Shown here: positions 1 to 8,798 of the stretch, in pieces
Position numbering within the stretch: position 1 is the first letter of the stretch
Layout of the letters: the number at the start of each line of letters is the position of its first letter
Origin: Methanobrevibacter sp. V74
GTDB taxonomy: Archaea; Methanobacteriota; Methanobacteria; Methanobacteriales; Methanobacteriaceae
Assembly (NCBI RefSeq): GCF_963082495.1
Contig: NZ_CAUJAN010000005.1
Span: forward strand, 1 to 64,000
Length of the DNA: 64,000 nt
Direction of reading: 5' to 3'
Program-made: the position numbers and the translations under genes
The notes under the pieces: generated by a model
Seen by the model: only the letters and a program-made list of their open reading frames with translations
Database searches by the model: none
What the model was told of the DNA's origin: nothing

Positions 1-93
1 ATCAATGTTTTATTCAAACTAATAAAACTAGACATACCTGACCTCTTATCAAACGACCCCAAAGAAAAAAAGACGCCGTTAAAAGAATACTAA
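1..93 (+). CDS. C-terminal end of a truncated gene, unknown product
   Basis: An open frame enters from the left edge and ends in TAA at 91-93. The visible 30 residues finish with SNDPKEKKTPLKEY and hold a short hydrophobic/basic stretch (NVLFKLIKL) before an acidic-basic tail. There is no in-frame stop before position 91, so this is most likely the end of a real gene whose body lies outside the window. The fragment is too short to assign to a family. The 94 bases between it and the next gene hold the SD and an AT-rich promoter region for that gene. Confidence 0.5.
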   Translation: MNVLFKLIKLDIPDLLSNDPKEKKTPLKEY

Positions 94-187
94 ACACAGC
101 ACAATCAAATTTAGTAGAAAAAAATAGAAAATTATATTAACTAAATTAAATAAAGTATTAAAATAAATCTAAAAAAAAGGTGATAAT

Positions 188-592
188 ATGGGATTACTCG
201 ATAAAGTAGTAGGACATGCAGAAATAGGTGGAGACACAGCAATCGTAGAAGAATACCTCGCTCCAGGCGAAGAAATTATCCAATCATTTCATTTCATAAG
301 AGATGCAGTCATATTAACCAATTACGGAATATATGATATTGATGTACAAGGATTAAGCGGTAAAAAAGTGCAAGTTAAATTTTATCCTAAAAAAACAATT
401 AAAACCATTTCTTTTGAAACAGCAGGATCTCTTGATTTTGATGCAGATATCAAAATAGGAGTAAGTAACAATCCAATTGTTTTAATGGAAGGTGGAGCAA
501 TGAATGTACCAATATCATTTAAAGTTCCAAAATCCCAAGCTGAAGAAGCAAAACAAATCATACACTTAGTAAAAGAACACTATTTATTATAA
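188..592 (+). CDS. PH-domain protein (bacterial PH / DUF1696 type)
   Basis: A 134-residue soluble protein with no signal peptide or membrane span. The pattern of a short N-terminal helix (GLLDKVVGHAEIGG), then EEYLAPGEEIIQSFHFIRDAVILTNYGI and later KKTIKTISF, is what I know from the bacterial pleckstrin-homology family formerly called DUF1696 (PF08000). The whole protein is about one such domain long. The start is set by AGGTGAT six bases before ATG. It stands alone, with a hairpin terminator at its stop codon. The biochemical role of this family is not established, so no function is inferred beyond a probable PH-like binding or oligomerisation fold. Confidence 0.7.
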   Translation: MGLLDKVVGHAEIGGDTAIVEEYLAPGEEIIQSFHFIRDAVILTNYGIYDIDVQGLSGKKVQVKFYPKKTIKTISFETAGSLDFDADIKIGVSNNPIVLMEGGAMNVPISFKVPKSQAEEAKQIIHLVKEHYLL

Positions 593-620
593 GCTAATTA
601 CTAGCTTATACTCTTTTTTA
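590..620 (+). terminator. hairpin plus T-run terminator of the PH-domain gene
   Basis: TAAGCTA and TAGCTTA form a 7-bp stem around ATTAC, starting on the stop codon itself. It is followed by a T-rich run (TCTTTTTTAATTTT). Confidence 0.7.
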
Positions 621-992
621 ATTTTAAATAACACAAGAGGATTTGAATTTAATTACTTTAAGTAATGCATTCGTTAAATTTAGACAAATAATATCATCAC
701 AATCATAATGAACCTGACAATCCATTTCCATTGATTACTTTGTTTTTGATGAATTATAAAAATGTTTATCCTCAATAGTTAAGAATTAACTCTTAATGGA
801 GCATATCCCGTCCCACAAGAAAAAGGAGAGAAATAAAATCAAATTGACTTATTCAAACTACCAAATCTGTAAAATTACAGTTATAACTGCAATACACTAC
901 ATATACAAACCTAAAAATGATATACAAAAAACAAACAGAATGCAGAATGAAAAATATTCAAAACCAAATAATTTCAGCCAACACTCCAAATT
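621..992. other. non-coding stretch between two convergent genes
   Basis: About 370 bases of AT-rich sequence between the PH-domain gene and the 3' end of valS. An open frame of 118 codons at 796-1152 runs antisense into valS, has low-complexity composition and no SD, and is rejected as a gene. I see no RNA-like GC-rich block, repeat or operator here. Confidence 0.5.
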
Positions 993-1028
993 AAAAAAAA
1001 GATATGGAAGTAATTATCTTATTACTTC
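993..1028 (-). terminator. terminator of valS
   Basis: On the minus strand GAAGTAAT and ATTACTTC form a perfect 8-bp stem with a 6-base loop that overlaps the valS stop codon. A run of eight T follows (A run at 993-1000 on the plus strand). Confidence 0.75.
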
Positions 1029-3728
1029 AACAATCATATCTAAGTTTTCAGATTGTAGGATATCTACTTTTTTACCAGATGCTCCAACAATCTCTTTTTT
1101 GATATTTAACATGTCTTGGGAAACTACAATCTCACCAATTGCAAGTTCATGATTAGCATCTAAAACATCCCCAATTTTATTGATTGGAGTGGATTTTAAA
1201 TATCCAATGATTTTACCCGCATCCCCTTTGAATTTAGGTCCAATTTGAGACATGTCCGGTTCTACTTCAATGATTTTTTCATGAACTTCAGGTTTTCCAG
1301 AGCCAATAGCTAATTTATTGATTTTTAAAGTTCCTTTCAGATCATCTTCAAATTCATTGAATATGACCGCCAAACCTTCATCTGAAGTATAAACATTTAC
1401 TTCAGAAAGTTCTGCATTCAATGGTATTTTTGAAGCTGATTTAAATCTTCTAACTTCATCAATTAACTCAACAGTGGTTTCGCCTTTCCTTTCCATTTCT
1501 TCGTTGATTAACTCCTCATGTACTTCAGGCCATAAAGTAGTGTGAATTGATTCATCTGAGAAGTATTGGTAAACTTCTTCTGTAAAGAACGGTGCAATTG
1601 GAGCCAATAATTTTAAAGAAGTTTCAACAACTGTTTTTAAAGTGTATTTTGCAGTTCTTCTTGATTCGTCTGAAACATCAGAGTATAATCTGTACTTTAC
1701 AGCTTCAATATATTCATCACAGAAATCATGCCAGAAGAATCTTTCAATAGAAGTTATAGTTTCAGCAAAGTTATATTCTGCAAATGCCTTATCAACAGTT
1801 TTATTTAATTTGTTTAATTTTGACAACATCCATAAATCCAATGGGTTGAAGCTGTCTTTAACTTCATCATATGTAATTTCCTCGTCAAATATCTGCATGC
1901 TAATAAACCTAAATGCATTCCAGAATTTTCTAAGGAATCTGTAACCATGCTTGATGTCCTTCCAATCAAATATTACATCAGACCCCGGAACACTGTTAGC
2001 GGCCCAGGTTCTTAAAGAATCGGCGCCGTATTTTTCAATGACCTCTTCAGGTCCGACTACAAACTCAGGCCTTGATTTACTCATTTTGTTTCCGTCTTCA
2101 CCAAAAACCATTCCATTGATTACAATATCATCAAACGGTTTTTCTCCAGTTAAAGCTAAGCATCTAAGAGTAGTGTAAAATGCCCATGTACGGATAATGT
2201 CGTGACCTTGTGGACGTATGTTTGATGGGAAGTGATTTGCATAATCCTCATCAGGCCATCCTGCAATAGACAATGGTGAAATAGATGAGTCCATCCAAGT
2301 ATCCAGAACATCCTCTTCAGGGATAAATTCCTCACATCCGCATTTGCATGGATGCTTAGGTTTATCGGATGTTGGATCTACTGGCAAATCTTCTGATTCT
2401 GGTAAAATTACCTCCCCACAATCTTTACAATACCAAACAGGAATTGGAGTTGCAAATATTCTCTGTCTTGAAATGCACCAGTCCCATTCCATGGAATCCG
2501 CCCAGTTCATCATACGGGATTTCATGTGTTCAGGCACCCAGTTCATTTCATCTGCCGCAACCTTGGTTTTTTCGATTAGTTCGCGAACTGCTACAAACCA
2601 CTGTTTCTTAACAAGAATCTCGATAGGAGTTTTGCATCTCCAGCATTGACCTACATTTTGATCCACTTGTTCTTGTTTAACTAAGTAACCTTCACTATCC
2701 AAGTCTTCAATAGTTTGCTTTTTACAAGCCTGCAAGTCCATTCCTTCATATCTTCCAGCAGCTGCAGTTAATGTGCCTGTTTCGTCAATAGCATTGATAA
2801 TTTCTAAATCGTATTTTTGAACCCAGCTTACATCTGTTTTATCCCCAAAAGTACAAATCATTACTGCACCGGTACCGAATTCAGGATCCACTTCCCCATC
2901 TGCAATAATTTTTACTTTTTGATGAGATAGGGGAACTTCAACATATTTATCCAAAAGATGAGTGTATCTTTCATCTTCTGGGTGAATTACAACTGCCACA
3001 CATGCGGACATTAATTCCGGACGAGTAGTTGCAATTAAAATGCCCTCATCTTTAGGGTTCGCTTGCTTGCCTGAAGCTTGTGAGGATACAATTCCATCAT
3101 ATACGTCCCCAGTAGCTGGCGGGAAGTTAACATAGTTTAAAAATGTAGTATTATCCGAATATTCAACTTCAGCAAATGCAATGGCTGTCTCACAGCGAGG
3201 ACACCAATTTACAGGGTGAATTCCTTGATAAATTAATCCATCTTCATACATTTTTAAAAATGAATATTGGGTTTTTCTCATGTACTCAGGAGTCATTGTA
3301 ACAAACTCACGAGTCCAATCTTGGGAATAACCCATTGCCCTCATTTGCGCTTTCATTTTTGAAATATTACCAATAGTTAAATCAACACAATACTCTCTGA
3401 ATTTAGTTCTTGAAACATCATTTTTCTTGATGCCATGAGTTTCTTCAACTTTCACTTCAGTCGGAAGACCGTGACAATCCCATCCTTGTGTAAATAGAAC
3501 ATCCGCACCTTTTTGTCTTCTATATCTTGCGTTCATATCAATGTAAACCCAGTTTAAAACATGACCTAAATGAATTGAGCCTGTTGGGTATGGTGGGGGA
3601 GTATCAATAATGTATCTAGGACGTGAACCCTCTCCAATGTATTTGTAGATGTTTTCATCTGCCCATTTTTCCTCCCATATCTTCTCTTTTTTAAAATCAT
3701 AGTCTTTAGGAATTTCTTCATTTGACAT
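1014..3728 (-). CDS. valS: valyl-tRNA synthetase
   Basis: Charges tRNA-Val with valine in the cytoplasm. At 904 residues it has the usual length for this class I synthetase. The HIGH-type signature is seen as PTGSIHLGH near residues 48-56, the KMSKS loop as GNKMSKS in the middle, and the editing (CP1) insert with TTRPELMSA before it. Two zinc-binding Cys clusters (CPRCET; CGEVILP followed by CKCGCEE) are present, and the tRNA-binding helical C-terminus is complete. The start has AGGAGA upstream (AGGAGAAAATAT then ATG). It is transcribed alone, divergently from the small membrane protein gene at 3868. Family assignment is secure. Confidence 0.98.
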   Translation of the reverse strand: MSNEEIPKDYDFKKEKIWEEKWADENIYKYIGEGSRPRYIIDTPPPYPTGSIHLGHVLNWVYIDMNARYRRQKGADVLFTQGWDCHGLPTEVKVEETHGIKKNDVSRTKFREYCVDLTIGNISKMKAQMRAMGYSQDWTREFVTMTPEYMRKTQYSFLKMYEDGLIYQGIHPVNWCPRCETAIAFAEVEYSDNTTFLNYVNFPPATGDVYDGIVSSQASGKQANPKDEGILIATTRPELMSACVAVVIHPEDERYTHLLDKYVEVPLSHQKVKIIADGEVDPEFGTGAVMICTFGDKTDVSWVQKYDLEIINAIDETGTLTAAAGRYEGMDLQACKKQTIEDLDSEGYLVKQEQVDQNVGQCWRCKTPIEILVKKQWFVAVRELIEKTKVAADEMNWVPEHMKSRMMNWADSMEWDWCISRQRIFATPIPVWYCKDCGEVILPESEDLPVDPTSDKPKHPCKCGCEEFIPEEDVLDTWMDSSISPLSIAGWPDEDYANHFPSNIRPQGHDIIRTWAFYTTLRCLALTGEKPFDDIVINGMVFGEDGNKMSKSRPEFVVGPEEVIEKYGADSLRTWAANSVPGSDVIFDWKDIKHGYRFLRKFWNAFRFISMQIFDEEITYDEVKDSFNPLDLWMLSKLNKLNKTVDKAFAEYNFAETITSIERFFWHDFCDEYIEAVKYRLYSDVSDESRRTAKYTLKTVVETSLKLLAPIAPFFTEEVYQYFSDESIHTTLWPEVHEELINEEMERKGETTVELIDEVRRFKSASKIPLNAELSEVNVYTSDEGLAVIFNEFEDDLKGTLKINKLAIGSGKPEVHEKIIEVEPDMSQIGPKFKGDAGKIIGYLKSTPINKIGDVLDANHELAIGEIVVSQDMLNIKKEIVGASGKKVDILQSENLDMIVEVIR

Positions 3729-3867
3729 ATATTTTCTCCTAATTAATCTAAGTAAGAATAATATTATTAGGTATGTAGCTTATTATTTAAAAAGATTTAT
3801 AGATAACTATATTATATAATAAAATTAGAATAATAATATTATGAATTAAAAAAGGATTGTGTGAGAA
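3729..3867. promoter_or_regulatory. divergent promoter region valS / small membrane protein
   Basis: The 139-base gap between divergent genes holds TATA-like tracts (TTTATAGATAA and ATTATATAATAA). It also holds two similar near-palindromes, AATAATATTATTAGG near 3758 and AATAATATTATGAA near 3833. This is the only place promoters for both genes can lie. No specific regulator is implied. Confidence 0.5.
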
Positions 3868-4224
3868 ATGGAATTACTATGGTTTTATATTGCAGTTGTA
3901 TTAGCTGTAAGTGATGTATTGCACACCACTTTAATGTGGAAAGTATTAAATAACTTCTACATACTATTAGGTGGTTTAATTCAACAATCCACCCATTCTA
4001 CATGGCAAACTTGGCTTTCCCATGAAGCGATGGAAGCTGGATTTCATTTTATAGTATTGTCAATAGTTTTCTTAAATCCGGTTATTGGAATACTAGGAGC
4101 ACTAGTCCACTTTACAATTGATGTAACCCATACTGTCTTTATACGAGATATGGGTGAATTAGAACATAGAGCTCTTCACTTTGTAATTGAGTCTCTATTT
4201 TTCATTTTAATATATGGATTATAA
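3868..4224 (+). CDS. small multi-span membrane protein, function unknown
   Basis: 118 residues with three to four hydrophobic segments: residues 3-18, 26-38, about 58-85 and 103-117. Several His residues sit at segment edges (VLHTTLMW, QSTHSTWQTWLSHEAMEAGFHF, VHFTIDVTHTVF, LEHRALHFVIES), which is unusual for so short a protein and could bind metal or haem. I do not recognise a named family. It begins 20 bases after GGATTGTGTGAG-like SD sequence. It lies 24 bases upstream of pheT on the same strand, so the two are probably co-transcribed. A role linked to the synthetase cannot be inferred from this. Confidence 0.75.
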   Translation: MELLWFYIAVVLAVSDVLHTTLMWKVLNNFYILLGGLIQQSTHSTWQTWLSHEAMEAGFHFIVLSIVFLNPVIGILGALVHFTIDVTHTVFIRDMGELEHRALHFVIESLFFILIYGL

Positions 4225-4248
4225 TAAATTAATTAATGGAGTTATTGA

Positions 4249-5904
4249 ATGCCAGTTATAACATTTAAATATAAAGATTTAAGAGATTTAGGTATCAACA
4301 TGGAAAAAGATGAATTAATAGACACTTTACCAATGATGTCCAGTGATATTGAGGACTTTGATGATGAAGAAATCAAAGTAGAATTCTTCCCAAACCGTCC
4401 GGACAATTTATCTGTTGAGGGAGTGGCTAGATCTTTTAAAGGTTTTATTGGTCAGGAAGTAGGATTAGCAAAATATGAAACAATCCATTCAAATGAAGAG
4501 GTAATTGTTGAAAACGAAGTTGCCGAAATCAGACCATACATTGCTTTTGCTAAAATCGACAATGTTGATTTTGCTGGTGATAAACTCAAATATATTATGG
4601 ATTTCCAAGAAAACCTTCACTGGGTTATTGGAAGAGATAGGAAAAAAGTAGCTATCGGCATTCATAATGCGGATGTTGTTGAAGCTCCATTCAGATATAT
4701 TGCTACACCAAAAGATGAAAATGCTTTTGTTCCGCTGGAAAAAGACTTGGAAATGACTCCTGAAGCAATTTTAAAAGAGCATGAAAAAGGTAAAGATTAT
4801 GCCCATTTAATTGACGAATTTGACAAATACCCATTAATTCTGGATAAAAACAACAATGTCTTATCTATGCCTCCGATTATTAACGGAGAATTAACAAAAC
4901 TCCATGAGAGCACAAAAAACATTATTGTCGATGTAACTGGAACTGATGAGAAAGCGGTTAATCAAACATTAAACATCATTTGCTCTTCATTTGCTGAAGT
5001 TGGAGGTCAAATCAAAAGCATGGAAGTTAAATATGATGATAAAATAATTGTTAGTCCGGATTTGACTCCACAAGAAATGAACATTCATGTTGATACTGCA
5101 AATGAATTAATCGGCGGAACTAATTTAACTGCCAAAGATATTGAAGGTTTGCTTAAAAAAGCTCGTTTTGATGCTGAAATATTAAATGATAATGAAGTTA
5201 AAGCCATTATCCCCCCTTACAGAATAGATATTTTACATGAAGTTGATATTGTTGAAAATATTGCGGTGCAATACCGCATTAATGATGTTGTAGCAAAATT
5301 GCCTGACATCAATACTGTTGCTTATGAAAACAATTGGTTTAAATCAGAAAGCAGCATTCGTGATGTGATGGTTGGCTTAGGTTTCCAGGAAGTAATGAGT
5401 CTAATGCTTACAAGCGAAGAATCACATTACAGAAACATGAATCAGGAAGAAAAACCTCATGTGCAAGTTGCAAAACCAATTACAATTGATAGAACCATGA
5501 TTAGAACTAGCCTAATCAATAGTTTAATGGAATTTTTAGAAGACAACAAACATGAGGATCTGCCTCAAAAAATATTCGAAATTGGGGACGTTTTATACTT
5601 AGATGAAAGTAAAGAAAATAAAACCGTTTCTTCCAAAAAATTAGCTGGAGTAATTTGTCACTCAACTGCCAACTTTACCGAAATAAAATCTGTTGTAACT
5701 AGTGTTTTATCTAACCTTGGTTACTCAATGGAAATTAGGGATAGTGAAAATAAGACCTTCATTAGCGGTAGAGTGGCCGATGTTGAAGGTGGTGCAGGCA
5801 ACCTTTCTGTTAAAGGTTTCTTTGGTGAGGTATCCCCTGAAGTAATCAGTAATTTCACCCTTGATTATCCTGTTATTGCATTTGAAATTGAATTTTTAAA
5901 TTAA
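4249..5904 (+). CDS. pheT: phenylalanyl-tRNA synthetase beta subunit
   Basis: Beta chain of the (alpha-beta)2 phenylalanyl-tRNA synthetase, which charges tRNA-Phe. At 551 residues it has the length and layout of archaeal PheT, which lacks the N-terminal EMAP domain of bacterial PheT. It starts [15 protein letters not shown] and has the B3/4 editing domain with [18 protein letters not shown]. It then has B5-type DNA-binding-like repeats (about residues 280-350) and a catalytic-like core ([41 protein letters not shown]). The alpha subunit gene is not in this window. It follows a small membrane protein gene in a likely two-gene unit. Confidence 0.97.
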   Translation: MPVITFKYKDLRDLGINMEKDELIDTLPMMSSDIEDFDDEEIKVEFFPNRPDNLSVEGVARSFKGFIGQEVGLAKYETIHSNEEVIVENEVAEIRPYIAFAKIDNVDFAGDKLKYIMDFQENLHWVIGRDRKKVAIGIHNADVVEAPFRYIATPKDENAFVPLEKDLEMTPEAILKEHEKGKDYAHLIDEFDKYPLILDKNNNVLSMPPIINGELTKLHESTKNIIVDVTGTDEKAVNQTLNIICSSFAEVGGQIKSMEVKYDDKIIVSPDLTPQEMNIHVDTANELIGGTNLTAKDIEGLLKKARFDAEILNDNEVKAIIPPYRIDILHEVDIVENIAVQYRINDVVAKLPDINTVAYENNWFKSESSIRDVMVGLGFQEVMSLMLTSEESHYRNMNQEEKPHVQVAKPITIDRTMIRTSLINSLMEFLEDNKHEDLPQKIFEIGDVLYLDESKENKTVSSKKLAGVICHSTANFTEIKSVVTSVLSNLGYSMEIRDSENKTFISGRVADVEGGAGNLSVKGFFGEVSPEVISNFTLDYPVIAFEIEFLN

Positions 5905-5913
5905 AATTCTTTT

Positions 5914-6054
5914 TCAATACCATAATTTTCGCATTTGTGTTTCAATATAAGAGTAATTATCCCCAGTTGGAGAAGCATCATAATTATTGAAAGCAAATAT
6001 CATAATTAACAATACAATTATAATTACTACTAAAATTATCACCCCTCTTCTCAA
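5914..6054 (-). CDS. 46-residue single-span membrane protein
   Basis: A short frame starting at TTG with a GGTGAT SD four bases upstream (6059-6064). The product begins MRRGVIILVVIIIVLL, a positively charged N-terminus followed by one 18-20 residue hydrophobic span. It ends in a polar tail (NNYDASPTGDNYSYIETQMRKLWY), the layout of a small N-in membrane protein. An internal GTG at 6040-6042 is a less likely start. It lies tail to tail with pheT, 9 bases apart. The function is unknown. The SD and topology argue that it is real, although it has only 46 codons. Confidence 0.55.
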   Translation of the reverse strand: MRRGVIILVVIIIVLLIMIFAFNNYDASPTGDNYSYIETQMRKLWY

Positions 6055-6109
6055 TTAAATCACCAATACATTGAAAAAATAGCATCAATCTACAAGTTTA
6101 GCTAAGGAG

Positions 6110-6355
6110 TCAATTTATATTTTCTCTATTTTTACGTTTTTCCTCATTTTCACATACAACTACACCACATTCCTTAAGTTCGCGCAAAACTTTAGAAACA
6201 TGATTTGTTCTAATTCCAATATCCTCTGCCAAATCTGTTGGAATTTTCTTACCATCACTTAAGGATTTAACCGATTTTTCCCTGTAGGATGAACTAATTA
6301 CATAACCATATGCTTTAAGTGTTTCATCATCCATAAAAATAACCTCATTATCCAC
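6110..6355 (-). CDS. short wHTH transcriptional regulator, probably C-terminally shortened
   Basis: 81 residues containing a winged-helix DNA-binding core: MDDETLKAYGYVISSSYREKS, then IPTDLAEDIGIRTNHVSKVL as helix-turn-helix, then RELKECGVVVCENEEKRK. This pattern is familiar from small methanogen MarR/ArsR-like regulators. Those usually continue after the EEKRK-type motif with a wing strand ending in a short YRLT-G-type segment. Here the frame stops at KNRENIN, so the wing appears cut short. The downstream bases in the other frames do not restore a clear match. It is transcribed alone, with target unknown. The initiator may be either Met 1 or Met 8; Met 8 (MDDETLK) resembles the family start. 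Confidence 0.7.
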   Translation of the reverse strand: MDNEVIFMDDETLKAYGYVISSSYREKSVKSLSDGKKIPTDLAEDIGIRTNHVSKVLRELKECGVVVCENEEKRKNRENIN

Positions 6356-6680
6356 ATATTAATAATATATTATTCCCCAAGTACTATTAAACTTATGGTT
6401 CCATTACTTCTAGACCCATCAAGTTATATAAAAAAAATACAGACTACCAGTTTCCCAAATCCATTTTAAAATTATGCTTTCACTTGAAGAGAGTAAAAAT
6501 GACTTTAAATATGATGAATCATTATTATCAATGATTTCATGATTACACTGATATTTATATCACCCAATACAAATTTTAAATCATTCAACAACCCACATTC
6601 CTTTTCATTAACCGTAATAGCTGAATTTTAAAGATCATATGTTAAAAGTAGCCAATAAATAAAAAAAAAAGAAAAAGAAT
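6356..6680. other. non-coding stretch upstream of the short wHTH gene
   Basis: About 325 AT-rich bases between the regulator gene and the 3' end of the first adhesin gene. A TATA-like element (TATTAATAATATATTATT) lies just upstream of the regulator start, near 6356-6375. I see no gene, strong hairpin or repeat in the rest. Confidence 0.4.
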
Positions 6681-8420
6681 TTAATCGCAGTTATCTCTAC
6701 GCCAGTATCCGTAAATAAGCATTCCCATAATGGAAATAATACTTAATACCACAAGACCTGATGTATCGGTGATTTCTTTTGAAATCTTGCTTTGAGGTAC
6801 GACTTCATATGCTTCCCCTTCTTTAGATACTTCACCTTCACTTGCATCTCCTGCATCAATATCCCCATTTGTCAAGGCACTTTCACCATTATCAGATGAA
6901 TCCCGATAACTGCCAGATGCATTAGTTCCATAAACTCCTGATTTATCAGAATTTGCATAATGTGCACTGTTGGAAGTTCCATTCCCCCCATTGCCTTTAG
7001 CAACACCAGAACTTGAACTTGTGGAAGTTTGCGGATTAGAACCTGATGATCCTTTTTTTCCACCAGTATGGTCTGTGGTAGAAGAGTCTTTATTTTCACC
7101 AGTTTTGCCAGAAGCAACTTTATATTTAAAAGTTACAGGTTTTCCACCAATATTAACTTCAATATCATATTCCCTATCAGGATCTAAATTTGCATCGATT
7201 GTGGCTTTGCCATTTACAAATTTCGCAGTGTAGGTATTACCATCAACATTTACTGTAGTATCAAATGTTCCAAACTCCTTTACAGGCTGGCCTTTAGTAT
7301 CATACATCTGAAGACCTATACCGTTTTTAACAGATACTGTTCCCATTTTCATAATGCCCGCCAAAAGCATAGGGCAGACAAAGGTATTCTCATCATCAGT
7401 AGAATCGAACCAATTTTCTCCAAGTTTGAATGTCGGCAATTCAGGATTATTTTTAGCTTGATAACCTTCATTATGTGCTAAAACATTATATTTAACTTCC
7501 AATCTAGCAGAACTATCTTCTTTGGAAGTTCTGAAGTTCTCTCCAAAAAGTAAACCATTACCAGATTCAAAAGCACCTAATTCATAATCTGTGTCTTTTC
7601 GATTGTGGATAAATGAATTTGCATTTATAACATCATATGAAGATTTTGAATTAATATAAATGCCATTTGGATTTTCATAAGCCTGATTGTGTTTAATTAC
7701 ATTTCCATAAGATATATTGAACAATGAAATTCCATTAAAATTATTATGATGAACAGCATTATTAGTTATTTCACAATGATAAATATTTGAAGATTCAATT
7801 CCTGATCTTTTATTGTGAGAAATATCGTTTTTTGAGATTAACGAGTTATAAACATTCTGAAGTTGAATTCCATTTGCTGTTGCTTTTGAAATATTGTTAT
7901 TTATTATAGTAATGTCTTGGGAGGTTTTAATTAAAATGCAATTTTTACCACCCGCAATTACATTATTATTGATTGTTACATTTCTAGCTGAATCAACAAT
8001 TATTCCGCAATCGCTATTTGAAGAGACAATGGTAATTCCCGATAAAACACTGCCTGCACCAGCAGATGTGAAGTAAAATCCAAAGGAACTAGTGATTCCT
8101 AATTTTCTTGCACTGTCACTTAGCTGACTTGAAGTATAAACTTTAGAATTGCAATTAGATACAATATTCAGCTTTTTATCCACAATTAAAGACATGTCAT
8201 TATAATTGGAATCTGTAAACTCGAATGTATCCCCATCACTAGCTCCATCAAACATACTTTGAACATCATCATTTGACAAATCAGAAGTAACTTGATAGTG
8301 GGTATCAAAACCGGCAATTGCATTATTGGTTTTACTTTCATCAGCTGCTGCGCTAACTGCCGAAATTAGAAATAAACTAATTAGACATATGAACAAAATT
8401 ATTGAAAATCTCTTATCCAT
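6681..8420 (-). CDS. adhesin-like protein A: beta-helix with C-terminal membrane anchor
   Basis: 579 residues from the ATG at 8418-8420, which has a GGAG SD. A longer frame to 8462 lacks an SD, and MDKRFSIILFICLISLFLISAVSA is a clear signal peptide. Residues about 60-330 are right-handed parallel beta-helix (PbH1/NosD-type) repeats of the form NNVIAGGKNCILIK, NNISKATANGIQLQN, KNDISHNKRSGIESS. A beta-sandwich-like domain follows, then a Ser/Gly/Asn-rich linker (about 450-545). It ends with one membrane span (LVVLSIISIMGMLIYGYW) and the short tail RRDNCD. A surface protein held in the membrane by its C-terminus is inferred, with the helix as ligand-binding part. It is divergent from adhesin B. 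Confidence 0.9.
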   Translation of the reverse strand: MDKRFSIILFICLISLFLISAVSAAADESKTNNAIAGFDTHYQVTSDLSNDDVQSMFDGASDGDTFEFTDSNYNDMSLIVDKKLNIVSNCNSKVYTSSQLSDSARKLGITSSFGFYFTSAGAGSVLSGITIVSSNSDCGIIVDSARNVTINNNVIAGGKNCILIKTSQDITIINNNISKATANGIQLQNVYNSLISKNDISHNKRSGIESSNIYHCEITNNAVHHNNFNGISLFNISYGNVIKHNQAYENPNGIYINSKSSYDVINANSFIHNRKDTDYELGAFESGNGLLFGENFRTSKEDSSARLEVKYNVLAHNEGYQAKNNPELPTFKLGENWFDSTDDENTFVCPMLLAGIMKMGTVSVKNGIGLQMYDTKGQPVKEFGTFDTTVNVDGNTYTAKFVNGKATIDANLDPDREYDIEVNIGGKPVTFKYKVASGKTGENKDSSTTDHTGGKKGSSGSNPQTSTSSSSGVAKGNGGNGTSNSAHYANSDKSGVYGTNASGSYRDSSDNGESALTNGDIDAGDASEGEVSKEGEAYEVVPQSKISKEITDTSGLVVLSIISIMGMLIYGYWRRDNCD

Positions 8421-8798
8421 ATTTTTACTCTCCAATATGTAATTGTAATCAATACATGCCATTCAGTTATATTATTATATGAAATTAATTGACTATTGAT
8501 AATGAACTATCCAATTTAAAGGCATAATCATACACTTAAATTAACGAGTTAACCGAACATGAATATTGATTATACAATAGAATATCATAGCAATAATATA
8601 TAAACTTTATTAAAAAAATCAAAAAATATGGATTTAAAAGTGTTTAAATTATGTTTTACAAATATTAACAGTGTTATATAGAAATTTTAAGACATTTTAA
8701 TTTAAATATAATGAAAAATACACTATATCATAAGTTGCTTAATCTTAATTTTATGAATTTCTAAGCAATGGTTAAAATTTAAATAAAAGAGTGAAATA
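8421..8798. promoter_or_regulatory. divergent promoter region between adhesins A and B
   Basis: 378 AT-rich bases. TATA-like tracts occur near 8596-8606 (AATATATAAACTTTATT) and 8655-8720. An inverted repeat with 7-base arms, TTGCTTA (8735-8741) and TAAGCAA (8762-8768), sits 30-60 bases before the adhesin B start, where it could form an mRNA hairpin or an operator. The adhesin B start follows GAGTGAAATA. Confidence 0.5.

Noticed and set aside
796-1152. 118-codon frame on the plus strand
   Set aside because: It overlaps the 3' end of valS antisense, has no SD and a low-complexity Lys/Asn-rich start; a shadow frame.
6872-7117. Minus-strand frame within the adhesin A gene
   Set aside because: It is an alternative frame of the Ser/Gly-rich linker coding region, with no start signal.
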